DNA from: Butyricicoccus_A sp964513445
GTDB lineage: Bacteria > Bacillota > Clostridia > Oscillospirales > Butyricicoccaceae
Length of the DNA stretch: 15,778 nt
Direction: 5' to 3'
NCBI GenBank assembly: GCA_964513445.1
Contig: CAZEMM010000045.1
Span: 1 to 15,778 of the forward strand
Every line of letters begins with the position of its first letter. The stretch's first letter is position 1. Below, piece by piece: positions 1 to 6,173 of this stretch. The notes under the pieces are model-generated. The model ran no database searches. It saw nothing but the letters and a program-made list of their open reading frames with translations, and had not been told where the DNA came from. The position numbers and the translations under genes are program-made.

Positions 1-44
1 GACCATCCGGATGGCGTTTCCGAATCGTCCCTGTGTGCGCATGA

Positions 45-974
45 TTATTTACACTTTTCCAGCAGCTTGTCCCACTGCTCGTCTACATATTTCTGTGCCT
101 CTTCGATCATCCATTCGTTGCCCGGCTTGAAGCAGTGCTTGAAGCGGCCTTGCTTGACCATGAATTCCTCGACCGGCAGCTTTTTGGACGGCATGTAGGT
201 CAGGTGCCATTCGCCCTCCGTGACCTCATAGAGCGGCCAGACGCAGGTCTCGACCGCCAGACGACAGATCTGCGCCATATCCTCCGCCTGGAACCGCCAG
301 CCGCGCGGACACGGGCTCATGACATTGAGGAAGCACGGGCCTTCGGTGTAGATGGCCTTGTGCGCCTTCTCATGCAGGTCGCGGAAATTGCCGAGGAAGG
401 TGGACTGCGCGACATACGGGATGTTGTGCGCGGCCATGATCTCGGTCAGATCCTTCTTATTCTGCTTTTTGCCGTAAGACGCCTTGCCGACCGGTGTGGT
501 GGTCGCGTCGGTAAAGCGCGGGGTAGAGGAGGAGCGCTGGATACCGGTGTTCATGTACGCCTCGTTGTCATAGCAGACGTAGACCATATCATGACCGCGT
601 TCCATTGCGCCGGAGAGCGACTGGAAGCCGATGTCGTAGGTGCCGCCGTCGCCGCCGAACGTGATGAATTTAAATGTATCGTCAATCTTGCCCTTGCGCT
701 TTAACACGTTGTATGCCGCCTCAACGCCGCCGCAGGTTGCCGCCGCGTTTTCAAATGCGCAATGGATGTAGCTGTCCGTATAGGCGGTGTACGGATACAG
801 ATAGGAGGAAACCTCCAGACAGCCGGTCGCGTTGGTGACGACTGCCTTGTCCTCCGGGTCGAGCGCGCGCAGAACCGCACGCACGGTGATGCCGGCGCCG
901 CAGCCCGCACACAGACGGTGACCACCGACAAAGCGTTCTTCCTTGGATAATTGCTCCTTCAAACTATATGCCAT
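45..974 (-). CDS. porB: 2-oxoacid:ferredoxin oxidoreductase, beta subunit (TPP-binding; PorB-like)
   Basis: The 309-residue protein is the thiamine-pyrophosphate subunit of a four-subunit 2-oxoacid:ferredoxin oxidoreductase, which decarboxylates a 2-oxoacid to an acyl-CoA and passes the electrons to ferredoxin in the cytoplasm. A TPP/Mg site is visible as GGDGGTYDIG (residues 107-116), followed by the conserved Asn region YDNEAYMNTG (135-144). Cysteines at 22 and 25 (LCAGCGAG), 52 (TGCLE) and 222 (SPCPRGW) fit the four ligands of the proximal [4Fe-4S] cluster of this subunit. Length is normal for the family. It is the last gene of the operon, 6 nt after porA, with a GGGAG ribosome binding site inside the end of porA. 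Sequence alone does not settle whether the substrate is pyruvate or a branched-chain 2-oxoacid, so the symbol is by family resemblance. Confidence 0.93.
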   Translation of the reverse strand: MAYSLKEQLSKEERFVGGHRLCAGCGAGITVRAVLRALDPEDKAVVTNATGCLEVSSYLYPYTAYTDSYIHCAFENAAATCGGVEAAYNVLKRKGKIDDTFKFITFGGDGGTYDIGFQSLSGAMERGHDMVYVCYDNEAYMNTGIQRSSSTPRFTDATTTPVGKASYGKKQNKKDLTEIMAAHNIPYVAQSTFLGNFRDLHEKAHKAIYTEGPCFLNVMSPCPRGWRFQAEDMAQICRLAVETCVWPLYEVTEGEWHLTYMPSKKLPVEEFMVKQGRFKHCFKPGNEWMIEEAQKYVDEQWDKLLEKCK

Positions 975-980
975 GATTTG

Positions 981-2162
981 TTACTCCCTCTGTCCGATGT
1001 GGCGGTATACCTCGCCGGTCTTGCCGGTGCTGACGATCTCATCCAGCTGGTCGAAGATGTAGGTGCAGTCTTCCACACGGAAATCACGGCCGCCCAGACC
1101 ATAGACATAGTTGATCGTCTTCGGACGATTGTCCAGATCATACAGTGCGCTGCGCGTCTCTGCGAACAGCGGGCCGCCTGCCGCGGAGAAGCTCTCCGCC
1201 TTGTCCAGCACGGCGACGGCCTTGCAGCCTGAGAGCGCCTGTGCGATCTCGTCAAACGGGAACGGGCGGAATACGCGGACCTTGAGCATGCCGACCTTGC
1301 GGCCCTGTGCGCGCAGCGCGTCGACGGTCGCGCGGGCGGTGCCGGCGGAGGAGCCGATGACGACGACGGCGGTGTCCGCATCCTCCAGCTGATAGCGCTC
1401 AAGGAAGCCATAGTAGCGGCCGGTTTCGTCACCGAATTTCCTGCCGACGTCGAGGATGACATGTTTGGCGTTCTTCATCGCCTGTACCTGTCCCATCTTG
1501 GCCTCCATATAATACGGGGAGACGCCATATGGGCCGACGGCCAGCGGGTTTTCGTGCTTGAGCAGATAGTTTTCCGGATGATATTCACCGACGAACTTCT
1601 TGACCATCTCATCCGATTCCAGCTCGATGTTCTCTACGGCGTGCGAGGTGATAAAGCCGTCCTGACATACCATGATCGGCAGGCGGACGTTCGGGTTTTC
1701 CGAGATCGGCATCGCCTGGATGTAGTTGTCGTACGCTTCTTGGTTATTTTCGGCAAAAATCTGAATCCAGCCGCAGTCGCGCGCGCCCATTGCGTCCGAG
1801 TGGTCGTTGTTGATGTTGATCGGGCCGGTCAGCGCGCGGCATACCAGCGCCAGCGTCACCGGCAGGCGGGAGGAGGACGCGACGTACAGCAGCTCCCACA
1901 TCAGCGCAAGACCGCACGAGGAGGTCGCCGTGACCGCACGGGCGCCGGCGGCAGACGCGCCGATACAGGTGGACATGGACGAGTGCTCGGATTCCACGGT
2001 GACGTATTCAGTATCAACCTCGCCGTTTGCGACGTACTGCGCAAAATACTGCGGAATCTCCGTGGACGGCGTGATCGGGAATGCACCCATGACATCCGGA
2101 TTGATCTGTTTCATTGCATAGGCAACCGCTTCGTTGCCGGAAAGTCTGTCACGGATGGACAT
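981..2162 (-). CDS. porA: 2-oxoacid:ferredoxin oxidoreductase, alpha subunit (PorA-like)
   Basis: The 393-residue protein is the alpha (pyrimidine-binding) subunit. The N-terminal stretch GNEAVAYAMKQINPDVMGAF (residues 9-28) runs into PITPSTEIPQ and then VESEHSSMS, the hallmark region where the conserved Thr and Glu contact the 2-oxoacid and the TPP pyrimidine ring. The segment with ALTGPININNDHSD is typical of the PorA class. The C-terminal half holds the Rossmann-like domain II (VVVIGSSAGTARATVDALR, then VRVFRPFPF). The ATG start abuts the porD stop codon with no gap, and the GGAGG-type site lies inside the end of porD, so translation is likely coupled. Length matches stand-alone PorA subunits of about 390 residues. 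It forms the catalytic core with PorB. Confidence 0.93.
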   Translation of the reverse strand: MSIRDRLSGNEAVAYAMKQINPDVMGAFPITPSTEIPQYFAQYVANGEVDTEYVTVESEHSSMSTCIGASAAGARAVTATSSCGLALMWELLYVASSSRLPVTLALVCRALTGPININNDHSDAMGARDCGWIQIFAENNQEAYDNYIQAMPISENPNVRLPIMVCQDGFITSHAVENIELESDEMVKKFVGEYHPENYLLKHENPLAVGPYGVSPYYMEAKMGQVQAMKNAKHVILDVGRKFGDETGRYYGFLERYQLEDADTAVVVIGSSAGTARATVDALRAQGRKVGMLKVRVFRPFPFDEIAQALSGCKAVAVLDKAESFSAAGGPLFAETRSALYDLDNRPKTINYVYGLGGRDFRVEDCTYIFDQLDEIVSTGKTGEVYRHIGQRE

Positions 2163-2465
2163 TTACTTTTCCTCCTTTCCAAACGAGATGGCGTGGAACG
2201 GGCATACCTTATAGCAGATGCCGCAGCCCTTGCAGTGGTCAAAATCAAAGTCCGAACGGCGGCCATTCCTGACGGGGATGGAGGAATCCGGACAGTACGG
2301 CGCGCACAACAGACATTGCTTGCACTTGGCCGGATCCCATTTCGGCGTCATTGTACGCCATTCGCCTGTGATGGTGAGCCTTGCCGTGCCCGGCTCGTAA
2401 ATCTCGCAGCCCGGGGTCAGCTCCTGCCACTTGGACTGCTCGTTGATATCCTTTGCGTGAATCAT
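2163..2465 (-). CDS. porD: 2-oxoacid:ferredoxin oxidoreductase, delta subunit (2x[4Fe-4S] ferredoxin; PorD-like)
   Basis: This 100-residue ferredoxin-like subunit carries two complete CxxCxxCxxxCP motifs: Cys 48, 51, 54, 58 (CKQCLLCAPYCP) and Cys 78, 81, 84, 88 (CKGCGICYKVCP). They would bind two [4Fe-4S] clusters that relay electrons from the PorB cluster to external ferredoxin. The N-terminal 45 residues (PGCEIYEPGTARL, GEWRTMTPKWD) are the usual PorD extension that anchors it on the complex. Its ATG overlaps the porC stop codon by 4 nt (ATGA), implying translational coupling. Separate gamma, delta, alpha and beta genes mark the four-subunit type, as opposed to the single-chain NifJ-type enzyme that many Clostridia use for pyruvate. 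Confidence 0.93.
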   Translation of the reverse strand: MIHAKDINEQSKWQELTPGCEIYEPGTARLTITGEWRTMTPKWDPAKCKQCLLCAPYCPDSSIPVRNGRRSDFDFDHCKGCGICYKVCPFHAISFGKEEK

Positions 2466-3040
2466 CCTACCTGCACCTCTTGCATTGACTTGGTCAGCAC
2501 AGTCATGTTGCCTGCGATGACCTGCGGTTTTGTTGCGAATTTATGCTTGAACGACGCCTCCATATTGGCGACGAACTGTTCCGGATCGACAACGCCGGAA
2601 ACCTTTACGGTTGCGGCGAGCATCGGCGTATTCGGGAAGTTGCTGCCCAGAATCTCCTCCGAAATGCGGCGCGCGTCAATTGTGCACACGCGGCCGGCGT
2701 AGCCGCCCAGCTCGGCGCGCACCGCCTCCGGCGATTTCGCCGTGTTGACGATGATCGCGCCGTCTGGATTCAAACCGTGGGTGACGTCCACCGTTTCGAT
2801 CAGACTTTCATCGACGACGACGACGTAATCCGGATCGTAAATGTTGGAATGCACCGTGCAGCGCACGTCGCTGATGCGGTTATACGCCGTGATCGGCGCG
2901 CCCATGCGCTCCGGACCGTATTCAGGAAAACCCTGTACATACTTGCCCGAGCTGAACGCCGCGTCCGCCAGCAGAAGGCACGCCGTTTTCGCGCCCTGAC
3001 CGCCGCGGCCGTGCCAGCGGATTTCAACTGTGTCTTTCAT
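2462..3040 (-). CDS. porC: 2-oxoacid:ferredoxin oxidoreductase, gamma subunit (PorC-like)
   Basis: The 192-residue gamma subunit is the first gene of the operon. It begins MKDTVEIRWHGRGGQG; the GRGGQG loop (residues 11-16) and the following GFPEYGPERMGAP segment are the signatures of the family, whose domain is thought to bind CoA. I place the start at 3040 because GGAGG lies at 3055-3051, 10 nt upstream, and the family starts just before this motif. An in-frame extension to 3088 is open but lacks a ribosome binding site. The gene begins about 57 nt after the T-run of the T-box terminator, so its expression depends on antitermination. VVVVDESLIETVDVTHG is the expected central region. Confidence 0.92.
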   Translation of the reverse strand: MKDTVEIRWHGRGGQGAKTACLLLADAAFSSGKYVQGFPEYGPERMGAPITAYNRISDVRCTVHSNIYDPDYVVVVDESLIETVDVTHGLNPDGAIIVNTAKSPEAVRAELGGYAGRVCTIDARRISEEILGSNFPNTPMLAATVKVSGVVDPEQFVANMEASFKHKFATKPQVIAGNMTVLTKSMQEVQVG

Positions 3041-3097
3041 GAAAAAAATCCCTCCATATCTGTATCGGTTCGGCTGCCATTCCGCCAAATAGACAAT

Positions 3098-3129
3098 AAA
3101 AAAAGCTCTGTCCGTAAAAGGACGAGAGC
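3098..3129 (-). terminator. T-box regulated intrinsic terminator
   Basis: On the minus strand GCUCU (3129-3125) pairs with AGAGC (3109-3105), and GUCC (3123-3120) with GGAC (3113-3110). C3124 is bulged, the loop is 6 nt, and seven U follow (3104-3098). The GUCC strand with the following U can instead pair with the T-box AGG, the normal antiterminator switch. Confidence 0.9.
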
Positions 3130-3357
3130 AAACGCTTCGCTATACCACCTGTTACTGCATACTGCCATATGCGCTTCCTTTAACGGGGAAAACCGGCAAA
3201 TCCTACTCGCGCATACGCGGTTTCGGACTGCGACTCAGGAGTGATTTTCCGTATAACCGTACTGCTGCCGGGCTTACACTGTCCCCGGCTCGCTGTGAGT
3301 CTCCGCGCCATACGTACTGTCTCCGTCGCTGTCTTTTCAGCGGGATGTAAAATTGTT
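3098..3357 (-). promoter_or_regulatory. T-box riboswitch leader (probable tRNA-Ile) of the por operon
   Basis: Read on the minus strand, this leader has all main T-box parts. Stem I base GCGAC (3329-3325) pairs with GUCGC (3234-3230); GGAG (3324-3321) pairs with CUCC (3241-3238), with a UGA bulge typical of the kink-turn. AGUA (3318-3315) is followed by CGUAU (3314-3310), pairing with AUACG (3254-3250). The apical part holds the conserved GAGCC and GUGUAAGCC elements (about 3291-3271). The T-box sequence AGGUGGUAUAGCG is at 3150-3138, followed by the terminator. The specifier loop reads GAAAAUCA (3249-3242); AUC (Ile) followed by the conserved A fits best. The bulge UGGU complements ACCA, matching discriminator A of tRNA-Ile and arguing against Asn (AAU), whose tRNA normally has G73. 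Uncharged tRNA should promote readthrough into porCDAB. T-box identity is near certain; Ile specificity is probable. Confidence 0.93.
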
Positions 3358-3363
3358 AAATTT

Positions 3364-3392
3364 AGTATAAGCGGATTTTCCTCCGGATGCAA
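3364..3392 (-). promoter_or_regulatory. promoter of the T-box/por operon
   Basis: The minus strand shows a -35 TTGCAT at 3392-3387, a 17-nt spacer and a -10 TATACT at 3369-3364. Transcription would start near 3357, shortly before stem I of the T-box. It looks like a housekeeping sigma-A promoter with no obvious operator. Confidence 0.75.
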
Positions 3393-3538
3393 TGGCAATT
3401 ATGCACAAAAAGGAGTAGGTAATTTTGGGTGTATTATGAGGAAAAGCTGGTGCGCGCGGGGAAAGAAGCGGGATAGGCGGGAAAAAGGGAAAATTTTTGT
3501 TAAATTCTCTGTTTTTATTCTCGCATGCGTGAAAAATC

Positions 3539-3547
3539 TGTTACAAT
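3539..3547 (+). promoter_or_regulatory. putative extended -10 promoter of the AI-2E permease gene
   Basis: TGTTACAAT (3539-3547) has the TGN extension plus a near-consensus -10 box. No convincing -35 is present at the right distance. It lies about 50 nt before the GTG start at 3599. The upstream stretch 3400-3538 is purine-rich and holds no convincing gene. Confidence 0.45.
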
Positions 3548-3598
3548 AGAACAGAGTATGCAGGCGTTTGCGCCTATAGTAAGATTGGAGGACTATGT

Positions 3599-4972
3599 GT
3601 GAAAAAGGGTTTTAAAAACTATCTCGGCTGGGGGCTGACAGTACTGACGGTCGGCGCGCTGTCGATGCTGCTCTTTTTCTGTATCTATAAATTCAGCACC
3701 GTCATGGAGGGAATCCGCAAGCTGATAGACATTCTCATGCCGGTTATCGTTGGCGTGGCGATTTCCTATGTCCTGTCGCCGGTATATAACTGGGGACGCC
3801 GCCGGCTGCGCCGCTTTTTCCATCGCGTGCTGCACTGGCACGGCAGGAAAATGGTGCGCTTTGCGGATGTTCTGGCGATGGTGCTCACGTTTTGCGGCGC
3901 CTTCGCGCTCATCGCGGGATTGCTTGCGCTCATCGTGCCGCAGCTGATTAACAGCATCACGAACATTGCGGTATCGCTGCCGAACAACCTGATGGTGATG
4001 TCACAGCGGCTGCAGCGGCTGCTGCAGAGCAATCCGGAGGTAGAGGCCAACGCGATGGCGATGTACGCGCAGGCGGTCAGCTATGTCGAGCAGTGGGTTC
4101 AGAATTCCCTCGCACCGAGCATGCAGGATGCGCTCAGCTACGTATCCATCGGCCTGATGAGCACGGTGACATTTGTCAAAAATATGTTTATCGGCATTGT
4201 TGTCGCGGTGTATCTGATGAGCGGGAAGGAGCGCTTCCTGCGCGGGCTGACGCGTATGCTCTACGCGCTGCTGGGCGCGCGCCGCGGCAATCTGGTGATG
4301 GAAAACGCGCGCTATGCGCATCAGGTATTCAGCGGCTTTATCGGCGGAAAGCTGGTGGATTCGCTCATTATCTTCTGCATCTGCGCCGTTATCCTGCCGC
4401 TCATGGATATGCCGTATGCGATGCTCATCAGCGTCATCATCGGCGTAACCAATATCATCCCGTTTTTCGGCCCGTTTATTGGCGCGGTGCCTGCGCTTGT
4501 GCTTGTGCTGATGGTCAGCCCGATCAAGACGCTGTATCTGCTCATTTACATTCTAGTGCTGCAGCAGTTTGACGGCAACATCCTTGGCCCCAAAATTCTG
4601 GGCAACTCGACGGGTCTGTCCAGCTTTTGGGTGCTGTTTGCCATCCTGCTGTTCGGCGGATTGTTTGGATTTGTCGGCATGCTGATCGGCGTGCCTGTAT
4701 TCGCGGTGCTCTATCACATTATCAGCGACCTGATTTCGCAGGCGCTGCAGCGAAAGAATCTGCCGGTGCAGGAGGCGTCGTATTCTGGCATCGACCATAT
4801 TGACGAGGCGAGCGGTGAGGCCATTCACCGGCAGACTGTCGTTCAGGCGTCGAAGAAGGCACCGGAGGAGCGCGACGAGCAGCCTGCACAGGAGCAGGAT
4901 GAGCAGGCACCGCCGGAGGAAGAACAGCCGGAAGAATTGCAGCAGAAGGAAGATGAAGCCAATGCAACCTGA
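3599..4972 (+). CDS. AI-2E family transporter (PerM/YtvI-like multi-pass membrane protein)
   Basis: The 457-residue multi-pass membrane protein belongs to the AI-2E permease family. Members have been linked to autoinducer-2 export, ion antiport or other small-molecule efflux, so the substrate here is unknown. Hydrophobic helices lie near residues 12-32, 38-60 and 88-117. A polar, helix-rich domain at about 118-190 follows, then a cluster of C-terminal helices. Family signatures are NIIPFFGPFIGAVPA starting at residue 285 and QQFDGNILGPKILGNS starting at 322. The last 55 residues are an unusual acidic, Glu/Gln/Pro-rich tail (EERDEQPAQEQDEQAPPEEEQ), probably cytoplasmic and disordered. The GTG start at 3599 is chosen because GGAGG (3587-3591) sits 7 nt upstream and the nearby ATG at 3595 is in a dead frame. 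The end overlaps the next gene. Confidence 0.9.
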   Translation: MKKGFKNYLGWGLTVLTVGALSMLLFFCIYKFSTVMEGIRKLIDILMPVIVGVAISYVLSPVYNWGRRRLRRFFHRVLHWHGRKMVRFADVLAMVLTFCGAFALIAGLLALIVPQLINSITNIAVSLPNNLMVMSQRLQRLLQSNPEVEANAMAMYAQAVSYVEQWVQNSLAPSMQDALSYVSIGLMSTVTFVKNMFIGIVVAVYLMSGKERFLRGLTRMLYALLGARRGNLVMENARYAHQVFSGFIGGKLVDSLIIFCICAVILPLMDMPYAMLISVIIGVTNIIPFFGPFIGAVPALVLVLMVSPIKTLYLLIYILVLQQFDGNILGPKILGNSTGLSSFWVLFAILLFGGLFGFVGMLIGVPVFAVLYHIISDLISQALQRKNLPVQEASYSGIDHIDEASGEAIHRQTVVQASKKAPEERDEQPAQEQDEQAPPEEEQPEELQQKEDEANAT

Positions 4973-6068
4973 GGGGCTATGCGTGCGCACAGAGCGCGAT
5001 ACCGCGCTGGACAACCTCAAGGGGATTCTCATAATCAGCGTCGTATATGTTCATATGTACGATCTGCTGGGACAGAAGACGCCGCTGATGTATACGCTGC
5101 GGCTGGTCATTATGACGGTGCAGATGCCGCTGTTCCTGTTTTTGTGCGGCTATTTCGGCAAGAATGTGCAGCGCCGGCGCAGCGCGGCGCTGCGCGATTA
5201 TCTGTTGCCATTTTTGGTTTTCAATACGCTCTATTATCTCATTCGGGATGAGCAGATGGAGGGGCTGCGCTATGGTTTTTTGCGCCCGCTCAATATGTAT
5301 TGGTTCCTGCTGACGCTGCTGCTCATCCGCCTGCTGGTGCCTGAGCTGCTGCGCATACGGCATTTGCTGCCGCTGTCCATCCTGGCCGCGCTGCTCATCG
5401 GCTTTGATACATCCTTTGGACGCACGCTGTCGCTCTCGCGCACAGTGTGCTTTTTGCCCTTTTATCTGATGGGTCTGTACTGCACGCCGCAGCAGCTGCG
5501 CCGTGTGCGCCGGCTGCCGGTACCGGCGGCTGTGCTGGGCGGTGTGTGCGCCGCGCTGCTGTCGCTGTGGCTGACCGACGCACTGAGTCCGCGAAAAAGT
5601 GCGAGCCATCCATACCAGCTGGTCAATTCATATGCTGCGCAGGGACTGACGCCGTCGGAGGGCGTACTGTTCCGCCTGTCTATCTATATCACTGCGCCGC
5701 TGCTTGCGATACTGTGCATCCGGCTGGTCTCCGACCGGCCGGGGTTGCTCACGCGCATTGGGCGCGGCAGCATGACGGTGTATCTGCTGCACGCGTTCCC
5801 CATGCTGTGGGTGGTGGAGCATTGGGATGGTCTGTACGCGCTGCTCGAGCGTCTGCTGCCGCCTTTGCAGCAGGTCGAGCAGGCGGGCAAGCTCGCGCAT
5901 GGCATCCCGCAGCTGATCGTGCTCAGCGTGTACGCGTTTTTGGTGTCGTGGGCGCTGAGCAGCAGGCCGGTGCGGCGGCTGTACGATGATGTGTTTTGGT
6001 CGCTGCGGCAGCTTGTATTCCGATATGAGCCGGAAAAAAACAATAAACACAAAAATCGAGCAGTCTGA
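4962..6068 (+). CDS. acyltransferase-3 family membrane protein (fucose 4-O-acetylase-like)
   Basis: The protein has about 368 residues and is strongly hydrophobic, with roughly ten predicted membrane helices, and resembles the Acyl_transf_3 family of integral membrane O-acyltransferases. The N-terminal DNLKGILIISVVYVHMY segment has the invariant His (residue 31) in the first helix, as expected for the catalytic or acyl-accepting site. FLFLCGYF, LLPFLVFNTLYYLI and late MTVYLLHAFPMLW are typical of fucose 4-O-acetylase relatives. The likely role is acetylating a cell-surface glycan, but the acceptor cannot be told. I chose ATG 4962, which overlaps the upstream gene by 11 nt; GTG 4983 with GAGGGG 6 nt upstream is a credible alternative. 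The open frame continues upstream but there overlaps the permease gene, so it is not the start. Co-transcription with the permease is likely. Confidence 0.82.
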   Translation: MQPEGLCVRTERDTALDNLKGILIISVVYVHMYDLLGQKTPLMYTLRLVIMTVQMPLFLFLCGYFGKNVQRRRSAALRDYLLPFLVFNTLYYLIRDEQMEGLRYGFLRPLNMYWFLLTLLLIRLLVPELLRIRHLLPLSILAALLIGFDTSFGRTLSLSRTVCFLPFYLMGLYCTPQQLRRVRRLPVPAAVLGGVCAALLSLWLTDALSPRKSASHPYQLVNSYAAQGLTPSEGVLFRLSIYITAPLLAILCIRLVSDRPGLLTRIGRGSMTVYLLHAFPMLWVVEHWDGLYALLERLLPPLQQVEQAGKLAHGIPQLIVLSVYAFLVSWALSSRPVRRLYDDVFWSLRQLVFRYEPEKNNKHKNRAV

Positions 6069-6069
6069 C

Positions 6070-6098
6070 TTGTCTTTGCGACCTGTATTTGCTATAAT
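6070..6098 (+). promoter_or_regulatory. promoter of the gdpP-rplI-dnaB-tilS cluster
   Basis: A -35 TTGTCT (6070-6075), a 17-nt spacer and a perfect -10 TATAAT (6093-6098) begin 2 nt after the acyltransferase stop codon. Transcription should start near 6105, leaving a leader of about 70 nt. That leader has a small hairpin UCCGC/GCGGA at about 6135-6150 just before the ribosome binding site. No terminator separates this promoter from the upstream operon. Confidence 0.8.
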
Positions 6099-6173
6099 GC
6101 ATACTGTATTAGTGAAAGCATGCCGCATTGCGTTCCGCATCGAAGCGGAGGCAGGAAAGGAGGCACAGACGCC

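Noticed and set aside
4..15. Perfect palindrome CCATCCGGATGG just after porB
   Set aside because: It has no loop or T-run in view and the region is cut by the window edge, so neither a terminator nor an operator can be supported.
3180..3398. Minus-strand frame of 72 codons inside the por leader
   Set aside because: It lies entirely over the promoter and T-box structure, whose RNA elements explain the sequence.
3436..3549. Small 37-codon plus-strand frame, basic with a hydrophobic end, upstream of the AI-2E permease
   Set aside because: The only AGGAG (3411-3415) is 20 nt from its ATG, too far. Its end coincides with the permease -10 box and it resembles nothing I know.
4979..5251. Alternative frame starting at ATG 4979 inside the acyltransferase
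   Set aside because: The +1 frame protein has no family features, whereas the frame from 4962 gives a coherent membrane acyltransferase.
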